Assembly (NCBI RefSeq): GCF_040253635.1
Contig: NZ_JBEJGX010000003.1
Span: 5,419,501 to 5,483,500, forward strand
DNA from: Streptomyces sp. Edi2
GTDB lineage: Bacteria; Actinomycetota; Actinomycetes; Streptomycetales; Streptomycetaceae
Reading direction: 5' to 3'
DNA: 64,000 nucleotides
This document shows positions 43,701-52,233 of the stretch, one piece after another. Both the position numbers and the translations under genes were made by a program. Below the pieces are notes generated by a model that was not told where the DNA came from, did no database searches, and saw nothing but the letters and a program-made list of their open reading frames with translations. How positions within the stretch are numbered: position 1 is the stretch's first letter; every line of letters starts with the position of its first letter.

Positions 43701-46700
43701 GTGACAGCTACGTCGTTGGTGCGAGGCGCAGCCGGAGACCCGTTCGGGACGGCGCGGCTGCGGCGTGGCGTGCTGGATGCCTGGGCCACCTCGCCGGCCC
43801 GGTTCCGGGAGGATGCCAACGCCGAGGAGGACCTGGCGCTCGGCGGCTACCGCGACCGGCTCGCCGTGGAGCTGGCGCAGAACGCGGCCGACGCGGCGGC
43901 CCGGGCCGGCGTCCCCGGCCGGCTGCGGCTGACCCTGCACCCGGCGAACGGCGACGCGCCCGCCGTACTGGTCGCGTCCAACACCGGCGCCCCCCTGGAC
44001 GCCACCGGCGTCGAGTCGCTGTCGACGTTGCGGGCCTCCGCGAAGCGGGAGCCCAGCGTGGCGGCCGGGGCGGTCGGCCGGTTCGGCGTGGGCTTCGCCG
44101 CGGTGCTGTCCGTGAGCGATGAGCCGGCGCTGGTGGGCCGCACCGGCGGCGTCCGCTGGTCGCTGGCCGAGGCGCGGGCGATGGCGGAGGAGGTCGCGGC
44201 GCACAGCCCCGGTCTGGGCGGTGAATTGCGCCGGCGCGACGGTCATGTGCCGCTGCTGCGGCTGCCGCTGCCCGCGGAGGGCGGGGCGCCCGAGGGGTAC
44301 GACACGGCCGTCGTGCTGCCGCTGCGGGACGGCGCGGCGCAGGATCTCGCCGAGCGGCTGCTGGACGCGGTCGACGCGGCGCTGTTGCTGACCCTGCCGG
44401 GGCTGTCCGAGGTCGTGATCGAGACCCCCGAACACGTACGGGAGTTGAGGCGGAGCCAGGACGGCCCCTACGTCCTGATCGAGGACAGCGAGCGCGGTGC
44501 CACCCGCTGGCGGGTGGCGAGCGACGGCGGCCCGCTGGACCCGGCGCTGCTGGCGGACCGGCCGGTCGAGGAGCGGCTGCGGCCGGCCTGGTCGGTGACC
44601 TGGGCGGTGCCGGTGGACGGCGAGGGCGCACCGGCGCAGCCGGGAACCGCGGCGGTGGTGCATGCGCCGACGCCCACGGACGAGCAGCTGGGGCTGCCCG
44701 CGCTGCTGATCGCCTCGTTCCCGCTGGAGCCGACCCGGCGGCATGTCGCACCGGGCCCGCTGACGGACTTCCTGGTGGAGCGGGCGGCCGCGACCTACGC
44801 GGCGCTGCTGGGCGACTGGCAGCCAGTGTCCGTCGGCACGCTCGACCTGGTGCCCGGGCCGCTGGGCAAGGGCGGCCTGGACGGTGAGCTGCGCCGGCAG
44901 GTGCTGGAACTGCTGCCGCGGGTGCGGTTCCTGCCGAGCGCGGCTGCGCCCGGTGGCTCGCCCGCCGAGCCGGAGGCGCCGGCGGCGGGCGAGTGGGACG
45001 AGGACGGCGGCGGGGCGGACCGCTTCGTCCTGCGCCCGGTGGACGCCGAGCTGGTGGAGGGCGCGGGCGCGGCGACGGTCGGCGTGCTGGCCGAACTGTT
45101 CCCGAGCCTGCTGCCGGCCGGCCTCGAACGCCGTCCGGAGCTGCGGGCGCTGGGTGTGGCCCGGGTGGGCCTCGGCGAGATGGTGGACCGGCTGGCCGGC
45201 GTCGAACGCTCGCCCGGCTGGTGGTGGCGGCTCTATGACGCGCTGGCCGGCACCGACCCGGACCGGCTCAGCGGGCTGCCGGTCCCGCTGGCGGGCACCG
45301 TGGCCCAGGGGCCCGGCGGGGGCAGCGGCGTACGGACCACGATCGGACCGCGTCAGGTGCTGCTGCCGCTGCCCGGCGGCGACGAGGACGCCGGGGCCCG
45401 GCACCGTACGCTCGCCCGGCTCGGGCTGAAGGTCGCCCACCCCGACGCGGTGCACCCGCTGCTGGAGAAGCTGGGCGCCACCCCGGCCGCCCCGCGCGCC
45501 GTACTGACCACGCCCCAGGTGCGCGCGGCCGTGGCGAACTCGCTGGACGCGGACGAGGACGCCTACGACGTCTTCGCCGACGAGATCGGGGGCGGTCCCG
45601 GAGCACCGCTGGGCGCCGAGGAGCTGGCGGAGACCGTGCTCGGGCTGGTCAGGGACGCCAACCTCGCGCCGGGCGACGAGCCCTGGCTCGGGGCGCTCGC
45701 CCTGCCCGACGAGGACGGCGAGCTGGCGCCCGCGGGTGAGCTGGTGTACCCAGGCAGTGCCTTCGAGCGGGTCATCCGGGAGGGTGAACTCGCGGCCTGT
45801 GAGGGGGAGTTGGCCGAACGCTGGGGTGAGCAGCCGCTGACCGCCGTGGGCGTCATGGCCGACTTCGCGCTCGTCCGGGCCACCGATGTCGTACTCGACC
45901 CGGACGAAATGGAGCCCCGGGAAGGAGACTTCGCCGAGCCGGACGACGTCGGGCTGCTGGACGCGGTCGACGTGTGGTGCGAGGACATCCTCGACGCCCT
46001 GCCGGAGACCCCCGTACCGCCGGTGGTGACCGAGCTGGTCGCGGTGCGCGACCTCGATCTGGTCGACGACGACGCCTGGCCCGACGTGCTGGCCATGCTC
46101 TCCCGCCCGCCGCTGCGCGACGCCCTGACCGCACCGGTGCGGGTGCTGCTCCCCGACGGCACCACCGAATCCGTCCGCCCGTACACCGCCTGGTGGCTGC
46201 GCGGGCACCCGGTGCTCGACGGCCGCCGCCCCGCCGGCCTGCGTTCGGCGGGCGGCGATCCGCTGCTGGCCGGGCTGTACGAGTCCGCGGACGCGGGCGA
46301 GGTCGATGCGCAGGTGCTGCGGGCGCTGGGTGTGCGTACGTCCGTCGCCGCCCTCCTGGACGAGCCGGGCGGCGCGGCGGAGCTGCTGACCCGCCTGGCG
46401 GACCCGGAGCTGCCCGTCGGCGCCGCCCAACTCCACGCGATCTACGGCCTGCTGGCGGACCTGGACCCCGATCAGGTGACGCTGCCCGACGAGCTGCGCG
46501 TCGTGCGCGACGAAGAGGTCCTGGTGGTGGACGCGGCGGACGCGGTGGTCGCCGACGCGCCGGACCTGGTGCCGCTGGCGGCCGGCCGGGCGCTGCTGCC
46601 GGTGCGCCCCGCCCGCGCCGCCGAGCTGGCGGAGCTGCTGCAGGTTCGCCGGCTGAGCGAGGCGGTCGGCGCCGAGGTCCGCTCCGAGGGTGTACGCCAC

Positions 46701-46973
46701 GAGGTGCCGGACGCCGTCCGCGTCCTGCTCGGCGCCGCTACCCCCGAGGCGTACGTGGAACACGAGGAGTTGCTGGTCGACGGCCCCGACGGCCCCGCCG
46801 AGCTGGACTGGCGCCGGACCCCGGACGGCACCGTGCACGCCGCGACCCTGGAGGGCGTGGCGGCGGGCCTGGCCTGGGCGGCGGGCCAGTGGCCGCGCCG
46901 CTTCGAGGTCGCCGCCCTCCTGGAAGACCCGGAGCGGGGCGAGGAGCTGGCACGGGCGCGGTGGTTCGACTGA
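43701..46973 (+). CDS. Large ATPase with sacsin/Hsp90-like N-terminal domain
   Basis: A 1,090-aa actinobacterial protein. The N-terminus is a GHKL ATP-binding domain: LAVELAQNAADAAARAG (Mg-binding Asn), VLVASNTGAPLDATGVESLS, VGRFGVGFAAVLSVSD. It is annotated elsewhere as sacsin N-terminal ATP-binding-like. The remaining 900 residues are Asp/Glu-rich, mostly helical and without recognisable motifs, possibly one long substrate-interacting region. Probable chaperone-like role, by homology only. GTG 43701 follows GGGAGACGG, and the longer frame upstream would read through the hairpin region. Next to DUF3027, a conserved actinobacterial neighbourhood in my memory. Confidence 0.9.
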   Translation: MTATSLVRGAAGDPFGTARLRRGVLDAWATSPARFREDANAEEDLALGGYRDRLAVELAQNAADAAARAGVPGRLRLTLHPANGDAPAVLVASNTGAPLDATGVESLSTLRASAKREPSVAAGAVGRFGVGFAAVLSVSDEPALVGRTGGVRWSLAEARAMAEEVAAHSPGLGGELRRRDGHVPLLRLPLPAEGGAPEGYDTAVVLPLRDGAAQDLAERLLDAVDAALLLTLPGLSEVVIETPEHVRELRRSQDGPYVLIEDSERGATRWRVASDGGPLDPALLADRPVEERLRPAWSVTWAVPVDGEGAPAQPGTAAVVHAPTPTDEQLGLPALLIASFPLEPTRRHVAPGPLTDFLVERAAATYAALLGDWQPVSVGTLDLVPGPLGKGGLDGELRRQVLELLPRVRFLPSAAAPGGSPAEPEAPAAGEWDEDGGGADRFVLRPVDAELVEGAGAATVGVLAELFPSLLPAGLERRPELRALGVARVGLGEMVDRLAGVERSPGWWWRLYDALAGTDPDRLSGLPVPLAGTVAQGPGGGSGVRTTIGPRQVLLPLPGGDEDAGARHRTLARLGLKVAHPDAVHPLLEKLGATPAAPRAVLTTPQVRAAVANSLDADEDAYDVFADEIGGGPGAPLGAEELAETVLGLVRDANLAPGDEPWLGALALPDEDGELAPAGELVYPGSAFERVIREGELAACEGELAERWGEQPLTAVGVMADFALVRATDVVLDPDEMEPREGDFAEPDDVGLLDAVDVWCEDILDALPETPVPPVVTELVAVRDLDLVDDDAWPDVLAMLSRPPLRDALTAPVRVLLPDGTTESVRPYTAWWLRGHPVLDGRRPAGLRSAGGDPLLAGLYESADAGEVDAQVLRALGVRTSVAALLDEPGGAAELLTRLADPELPVGAAQLHAIYGLLADLDPDQVTLPDELRVVRDEEVLVVDAADAVVADAPDLVPLAAGRALLPVRPARAAELAELLQVRRLSEAVGAEVRSEGVRHEVPDAVRVLLGAATPEAYVEHEELLVDGPDGPAELDWRRTPDGTVHAATLEGVAAGLAWAAGQWPRRFEVAALLEDPERGEELARARWFD

Positions 46974-47008
46974 CGGAGGGCCCGTACGGGGAGGGCCCCC
47001 GCCGCATC

Positions 47009-47491
47009 ATGGACGAGGCGGAAGGAGCGCAGGTCACCTTCCGCTTGGAGCGGGGCGTTACCGGTTTCCGCGACCGGGGTGACCCGCCCGTGCCGAGTAC
47101 CGATCCCCGGGCGTGCCGTGCCGCTTGGCATGCCGCGGCGCGGGCCGCGGGCGGGCAGGTCGAGGACTTCGCTGAGCAGGAGTACCCGCAGAGCTTCCAC
47201 AGCGCCACGATCAGCGGCAGTGACGGCACGCACCTCGCCCTGTTCCACGCTCACCACCCGCTGGTCGCCTTCGTGGAGGGCAGGCGCTACTGGTACACCG
47301 AGGGATTCCAGGACCCTCCCGCGTGGGCTGCTGTCCTCGGCGACCTCGGCTTCGTCGTCCTGAGCGCAGCACGGCTACGGTCACCGCTGGAGGAGTCCGA
47401 CACCTCTGCCCTGTCCGCGGAGGAGTGGCGTCAGATCAGGCACTGGCGGCCCGAGACCCTTGGCGCCACGCTCTTCAACCCGTGGGACTGA
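47009..47491 (+). CDS. Hypothetical protein downstream of the Hsp90-like ATPase
   Basis: A 160-aa soluble protein with aromatic-rich strands (EYPQSFHSATISGSDGTHL, GRRYWYTEGFQDPPAWAAVL) and an ending SAEEWRQIRHWRPETLGATL. No family recognised. ATG 47009 was chosen; GTG 46961, inside the end of the ATPase gene, is possible. The reading frame has normal GC3 bias. Possibly in the same transcript as the ATPase. Confidence 0.65.
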   Translation: MDEAEGAQVTFRLERGVTGFRDRGDPPVPSTDPRACRAAWHAAARAAGGQVEDFAEQEYPQSFHSATISGSDGTHLALFHAHHPLVAFVEGRRYWYTEGFQDPPAWAAVLGDLGFVVLSAARLRSPLEESDTSALSAEEWRQIRHWRPETLGATLFNPWD

Positions 47492-47539
47492 CGGCCGGCC
47501 GCGTGTCTTCCCGGGCGGAACCGGTGGCGGACCGCGACG

Positions 47540-47722
47540 TCAGTTCGAGCGGAACCGCTTGACCAGGCTCCAGATGACGACGATCGCGGAGAGGGCGAGG
47601 AGGGGCCACACCCACCAGTCGAGGGTGCCGTCGCCGGTACCGCCGTAGTGGCTGCCGATGTGGTGGTAGTGGCGGTGCGAGCTCGCCAGCACTGTGTACG
47701 CCAGGTCCCCGTGGAGTGTCAT
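47540..47722 (-). CDS. His-rich single-pass membrane microprotein 1
   Basis: A 60-aa protein: MTLHGDLAYTVLASSHRHYH, a His/Gly/Ser cluster, one membrane helix (WVWPLLALSAIVVIWSLV) and basic KRFRSN. The N-out orientation is predicted by the positive-inside rule. A similar protein is encoded at 48860-49069. ATG 47722 follows GGGG. It is small enough to be missed by annotation. The His cluster may bind metal. Confidence 0.7.
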   Translation of the reverse strand: MTLHGDLAYTVLASSHRHYHHIGSHYGGTGDGTLDWWVWPLLALSAIVVIWSLVKRFRSN

Positions 47723-47799
47723 GGGGCTGGAGCGTAGTACGGCGGCAGCGGCCGGGGTATCGGCCGGGCAGGTTCTCTTCGGCCCGTCGCACCATCCGC

Positions 47800-47862
47800 G
47801 GACCCGTCGGGCCGGCCGCGGACCCGTCGCGCCGCCCCGGACCCGTCGCACCGCCCGCGGAG
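47800..47862. repeat. GACCCGTCG repeats
   Basis: About three degenerate 20-bp units (GGACCCGTCG plus GCCGCCCGC) lie between microprotein 1 and the SDR stop, in the gene-free gap 47723-47930. Confidence 0.6.
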
Positions 47863-47930
47863 TGGGCAGTGCGCGTGCCTCCGCAGGCCGGCTGTGGCGA
47901 CGGCCGGCCCGGAGCCGGGCGGCTCTGCCG

Positions 47931-48647
47931 TCAGCGGCCGGGGATGCTGCCGCCGCCGTCCACGCACAGGGTCTGGCCGGTGATGAAGCCCGCGTCGTCA
48001 CCGAGGAGGAAGCAGATGGCGGCGGCGATCTCCTCTGGCTGGCCCAGCCTGCGCAGGGGGATGGTCTGCAGTACCTGGGCCTCCGCATCGCTTCCGGCCG
48101 GGCGGGTCCGGTGGAACAGCTCGGTGTCGACCGGGCCCGGGGCGACCGCGTTGACGGTGACCGCGTGTTCGGCCAGTTCCAGCGCCCAGGTCCGGGACAG
48201 GCCCACCAGGGCGCTCTTCGCGGCGGAGTAGCTGCTGCGGCCGCGTGCGCCGAAGACGGCCCGGCTGGCCACGTTGACGATCCGGCCCCGGCCCTGCTCC
48301 CTCATGCCGCCGACGAAGGCCTGGGTGACCTGCACCGCGGCACGCACGTTCAGGTCGAAAACCGTCTGCAGGTTCGTGGTGCTGACCTCACTCAGTGGTT
48401 CGGGCAGGGCGATGCCGACGTTGTTGACCACCGCGTGCACCTGGTGGTCCCGTGCCAGCGCCCGCATCACCTCGCGGGTCTGCTCCTCGTCGGCCAGATC
48501 ACAGGGCGTGAGCAGGCCGGGGAAATCCGTCTGCGGGGCACAGCGGGCGATGCCCAGCACCTGTGCGCCCTCGGCGGCGAGCCTGTGGCTGACGGCCAGG
48601 CCGATCCCCCGGGTGGCTCCGGTGACCAGCACGGTCCTTCCCTGCAT
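47931..48647 (-). CDS. SDR family oxidoreductase
   Basis: A 238-aa classical short-chain dehydrogenase/reductase. The cofactor motif is TGATRGIGLAVSHRLA, then NNVG at VVNNVGIALPEP, catalytic YSAAKSALVG (Tyr-x-x-x-Lys; here Y-SAA-K) and VNAVAPGPVDTELF. It is 3-oxoacyl-ACP-reductase-like; the substrate is unknown. ATG 48647 begins MQGRTVLVTGATRG. It lies between two His-rich microprotein genes on the same strand. Confidence 0.93.
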   Translation of the reverse strand: MQGRTVLVTGATRGIGLAVSHRLAAEGAQVLGIARCAPQTDFPGLLTPCDLADEEQTREVMRALARDHQVHAVVNNVGIALPEPLSEVSTTNLQTVFDLNVRAAVQVTQAFVGGMREQGRGRIVNVASRAVFGARGRSSYSAAKSALVGLSRTWALELAEHAVTVNAVAPGPVDTELFHRTRPAGSDAEAQVLQTIPLRRLGQPEEIAAAICFLLGDDAGFITGQTLCVDGGGSIPGR

Positions 48648-48859
48648 CCGACGCTCCGTTCTGACTGAGCACCAGGGGAACAGCGCCGTGGGCCGCTTCG
48701 GCCTGTTCCGGACCGGCTCCCCGTAATGAACTTGATCTTTCGTCGAACACACTAACGGCCGACGTGGTGGGACGACGCGGTAATGGCGTCAAAACTGCTA
48801 CGAGGACCGGGAATTGGGAGAAGGCAAGCGGCCGCGGGCAAAGGCGCCACGGTGTTCGC

Positions 48860-49069
48860 TCAGCCGTGCCGGAACCGCCGCTTGACGAAGAACCAGCCGA
48901 CCCCGAGCACGGTGCCGAGCGGGATCATCCACCACGCGCCGCCGAACGAGACGCCGGGGGAGTGGGATTCGTAATGGCCGCCGTAATGGCTGATGTGGTG
49001 GCTGATGCTGTGGTGCGAGCGTGCCAGGATGTCGAAGGCGTGGGGCCCTGGGTGGAGTGTCATGGACAT
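48860..49069 (-). CDS. His-rich single-pass membrane microprotein 2
   Basis: A 69-aa protein: MSMTLHPGPHAFDILARSHH, then SISHHISHYGGHYESHS and a hydrophobic WWMIPLGTVLGVGWFF helix followed by VKRRFRHG. The MTLH start, ARSHH, SHYGG and one TM with an RFR tail parallel microprotein 1. ATG 49069 was chosen; the internal ATG at 49063 is possible. It is 71 bp beyond the CtpE-like ATPase gene on the same strand. Confidence 0.72.
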   Translation of the reverse strand: MSMTLHPGPHAFDILARSHHSISHHISHYGGHYESHSPGVSFGGAWWMIPLGTVLGVGWFFVKRRFRHG

Positions 49070-49140
49070 GAACTCTAGGGGAGGCGGGGCGGGCTGAAGG
49101 GACGGGCCCGCGGTGTCAGGGGACGCGGGCCGCCCGTTCG

Positions 49141-51555
49141 TCACGCCGGGAAGCGCCGGCCCACCCACCGCCAGGTGATCTCCAGTAGCACCGCTGCCAC
49201 CACCGCGAGGGCGACGGCCGTCCACGGCATCGTCGTGCCGACCAGGCGCAGGTCGAAGAACCTCTGCAGCCAGGGCGTGGCGAGGACCGCGAGGAAGGCC
49301 AGGCCCATCGCCAGGACCAGGCCGATCCGCCACCAGGTGTAGGGGCGGGCGATGATCGCCAGGACCCACATCGCGGCGAGGAAGAGCGTCAGGGTGGCCG
49401 CGCTGGTCTCGGCGGACAGGGAGCCGGGGCCGGTGTAGTAGGCGCGGGCGAGCAGGTAGGTGGTGAAGGCGGCCAGGCCCGTGATCAGGCCCGACGGCAC
49501 GGCGTAGCGCATCACCCGGCGGACGAAGTGCGGTCTGGCGCGCTCCTTGTTGGGGGCCAGGGCGAGGAAGAACGCGGGGATGCCGATGGTCAGGGTGGAC
49601 AGCAGGGTCAGGTGCCGCGGCAGGTACGGGTAGGGGATCTGGCAGCAGGCCACCAGGATCGCCAGCAGGACGGAGTAGACGGTCTTGGTGAGGAAGAGGG
49701 TGGCGACGCGGGTGATGTTGCCGATCACCCGGCGGCCCTCGGCGACGACCGAAGGGAGCGTGGCGAAGCTGTTGTCGAGCAGGACGATCTGGGCGACGGC
49801 GCGGGTGGCCTCGGAGCCGGAACCCATGGCGACGCCGATGTCGGCGTCCTTGAGCGCGAGGACGTCGTTGACGCCGTCGCCGGTCATCGCGACGGTGTGA
49901 CCGCGCACCTGCAGGGCGGCGACCAGCTCCCGCTTCTGCTGCGGGGTGACCCGGCCGAAGACCGCGGACCGTTCGACCGCGGCCGCCATGGCCTCGTGGT
50001 CGCCGGGCAGTTCGCGCGCGTCCACCGCCGCGCCCGCGCCCGGCAGCCCGAGTTTGCCGGCCACCGCGCCCACCGACACCGCGTTGTCGCCGGAGATCAC
50101 CTTGGCCGCGACGTCCTGCCCCGCGAAGTAGCGCAGGGTGTCGGGGGCGTCCGGGCGCAGCCGCTGCTCCAGGATGACCAGCGCGGCGGGCCGTACGTCC
50201 CGGGTGACCTCGGGGTCGTCCAGCTCCCGTGCGGCGCGGGCCAGCAGCAGGACGCGCAGGCCCTGGGCGTTGAGGCCGTCGGTCTCGGTGAGGTGGTGGT
50301 CGCCGGGCGGCAGCAGTACGTCCGGGGCGCCGAGCAGCCAGGTGCTGCTCTCGCCGTCCGGGCCGTTGAGGGCGGCGCCGCTGTATTTGCGGGCGGAGGA
50401 GAACGGCAGCGCCCGGGTGCAGCGCCAGGCGTCGTCCGCCGGATACGCCTCGATGATCGCCTGGAGGGAGGCATTGGGCCGTGGATCGCATTCACCCAGT
50501 GCGCCCAGCACCTTCTCGATGTGCGGCTCGTCGCCGTCGAGGGACCGCAACCCGTGGACGTCCATCCCGCCCTCGGTCAGCGTGCCGGTCTTGTCCAGGC
50601 ACACCACATCGACCCGAGCCAGGCCCTCGATCGCGGGCAGCTCCTGGACCAGGCACTTCTTGCGGCCGAGCCGGATGACACCGATCGCGAAGGCGACGGA
50701 GGTGAGCAGCACCAGGCCCTCGGGGATCATCGGCACGATGCCGGCGACCATCCGGCGGACGGCCTCGTCGCCCGGCAGGCCGAGGGTGAGCAGATGGCTG
50801 AGGATGAGGCCGATCGCGGTCGGGATCATCATCCAGGTCACGTACTTGAGGATCCGGCTGATGCCGCTGCGCAGTTCGGAGTGGACCAGGGTGAAGCGGC
50901 TGGCCTCCTCCGCGAGCTGGGCCGCGTACGCCTGCCGGCCGACCTTGGTGGCGGTGAAGGCACCGCTGCCCGCGACGACGAAGCTGCCGGACATCGCCGG
51001 GTCGCCGGGCTTCTTGAGGACCGGATCGGCCTCGCCGGTCAGCAGCGACTCGTCGATCTCCAGGCCGTCGCTCTCCCGCACCTCGCCGTCGACGATGACC
51101 TTGTCGCCGGGCCCCAGTTCGATGACGTCGTCGAGGACCACGTCGGAGGTGGGGATCTCGGCGGCGGTCCCGTCGCGCCGGACGGTCGGCCGCGCCTCGC
51201 CGATGACCGCCAGGCTGTCCAGGGTCTTCTTGGCGCGCAGTTCCTGGACGATGCCGATGCCGGTGTTGGCGACGATGACGAAGCCGAACAGGCCGTCCTG
51301 GATCGGGCCGACGATCAGGATGATCACGAAGAGCACGCCGATGATGGCGTTGAAACGGGTGAAGACGTTGGCGCGGACGATCTCGGCGGCCGAGCGAGAC
51401 GACCGTATGGGGACGTCGTTGACCTCGCCCCGGGCGACCCGCTCCGCGACCTCGGCGGCGGTCAGTCCGGGGTGGACCGGTTCCCGAGCGGTCCGCCGGG
51501 CCGGCGCGCGGCCCGGTCCGGAGTGCTCGGGTTCGGCGCTCGCCCGCTCCGTCAT
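49141..51555 (-). CDS. ctpE: Cation-transporting P-type ATPase, CtpE-like
   Basis: An 804-aa P-type ATPase. The actuator loop is DESLLTGEADPVLKKPGD. The phosphorylation site VDVVCLDKTGTLTEGG has Asp at residue 321. The hinge is MTGDGVNDVLALKDADIGVAMGSGSEATRA. The membrane motif PEGL occurs in GIVPMIPEGLVLLTSVA. LTGEAD in place of LTGES resembles CtpE of mycobacteria, which imports Ca2+ and matters for the cell surface. About ten membrane helices. ATG 51555 follows GTCGAGG. Exact ion inferred only from similarity. Confidence 0.9.
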   Translation of the reverse strand: MTERASAEPEHSGPGRAPARRTAREPVHPGLTAAEVAERVARGEVNDVPIRSSRSAAEIVRANVFTRFNAIIGVLFVIILIVGPIQDGLFGFVIVANTGIGIVQELRAKKTLDSLAVIGEARPTVRRDGTAAEIPTSDVVLDDVIELGPGDKVIVDGEVRESDGLEIDESLLTGEADPVLKKPGDPAMSGSFVVAGSGAFTATKVGRQAYAAQLAEEASRFTLVHSELRSGISRILKYVTWMMIPTAIGLILSHLLTLGLPGDEAVRRMVAGIVPMIPEGLVLLTSVAFAIGVIRLGRKKCLVQELPAIEGLARVDVVCLDKTGTLTEGGMDVHGLRSLDGDEPHIEKVLGALGECDPRPNASLQAIIEAYPADDAWRCTRALPFSSARKYSGAALNGPDGESSTWLLGAPDVLLPPGDHHLTETDGLNAQGLRVLLLARAARELDDPEVTRDVRPAALVILEQRLRPDAPDTLRYFAGQDVAAKVISGDNAVSVGAVAGKLGLPGAGAAVDARELPGDHEAMAAAVERSAVFGRVTPQQKRELVAALQVRGHTVAMTGDGVNDVLALKDADIGVAMGSGSEATRAVAQIVLLDNSFATLPSVVAEGRRVIGNITRVATLFLTKTVYSVLLAILVACCQIPYPYLPRHLTLLSTLTIGIPAFFLALAPNKERARPHFVRRVMRYAVPSGLITGLAAFTTYLLARAYYTGPGSLSAETSAATLTLFLAAMWVLAIIARPYTWWRIGLVLAMGLAFLAVLATPWLQRFFDLRLVGTTMPWTAVALAVVAAVLLEITWRWVGRRFPA

Positions 51556-51620
51556 GCCCTCGACGTTACGGGCGGACGGGGCGATGCACCCGTTGTCGTG
51601 CGCCGTGCCGGGGCGTGCGC

Positions 51621-51893
51621 TCAGTGCTGGTCGGCGGGCTGCCCGGCCGTCGTGGCGGAGCGCTTGATCGCGGCGTCCCTGGCCCGTACGTACCAGATGC
51701 CCACCAGCCCGAGGCCGCCGCCGGCCAGGCAGGTCCACACCCACCAGCTGTGGCCGCGGTCGGCGAACCAGCCGTAGAAGGGGAGCTGGCCGAGGAAGAG
51801 CGCGAACCAGATGATGGTGCCGCCGGTGATCGTGCCGACGACGGGGCCCTCAAGAGGCGCCGGGGCCTCGCGCAGTTCGGACTTCTTCCACAT
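51621..51893 (-). CDS. DUF2530 membrane protein
   Basis: A 90-aa two-helix membrane protein of the actinobacterial DUF2530 family: PLEGPVVGTITGGTIIWFAL, FLGQLPFYGWFADRGHSWWV and TCLAGGGLGLVGIWYVRARD. The tail is basic and ends ADQH. It is upstream of the CtpE-like gene on the same strand. Confidence 0.88.
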   Translation of the reverse strand: MWKKSELREAPAPLEGPVVGTITGGTIIWFALFLGQLPFYGWFADRGHSWWVWTCLAGGGLGLVGIWYVRARDAAIKRSATTAGQPADQH

Positions 51894-52233
51894 GGTGGCC
51901 AGCTTACGGGGAGGGGGCGCGGGGGCCGCGGGCGGCGGTGGGCAGGGCCCGGAACCCGGTGGGGCGGCCCGCCCGGCCTTTCCCGAACCCGGTGGGGCGG
52001 CCTGCCCGGCCTTTCCCGGACCCGGTGGGGTGGCCTGCCCGGCCGTTGCGGCACAAGGCTCTACGCGCGGAGATAGCGATCAACGGATTGTTTATTCATA
52101 CTGAACCTTTCTGGATACGGCTGGTTCTGGTTGTCTGTTCGTCCAAGCCCATCCGGTTGCTGCTTGTTTCCGTACGTGTTCCGGGCCCCCGGGCCCCCAC
52201 GCCTGCCCAGGCCCGTCCGACTGAGGTCCCCGC
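51894..52233. other. Divergent intergenic region upstream of the purine permease
   Basis: 340 bp. The left part holds the 33-bp tandem repeat at 51952-52046. The right part, 52080-52230, is more AT-rich (TTGTTTATTCATACTGAACC) and probably holds the azgA-type promoter. No gene supported. Confidence 0.5.
51952..52046. repeat. 33-bp tandem repeat (about 2.8 copies)
   Basis: GAACCCGGTGGGGCGGCCCG plus CCCGGCCTTTCCC is repeated at 51952-51984, 51985-52017 and in a shortened third copy to 52046. Confidence 0.9.

Noticed and set aside
43686..46838. Long minus-strand ORF (over 1,000 codons) antisense to the Hsp90-like ATPase
   Set aside because: Compositional shadow in very GC-rich DNA; Arg/Gln/Val/Ala-rich low-complexity product with no motifs, while the plus strand encodes a clear GHKL ATPase.
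52050..52233. Purine riboswitch before the AzgA-like permease
   Set aside because: The region lacks the three-way-junction loop motifs of purine aptamers that I would expect to recognise.
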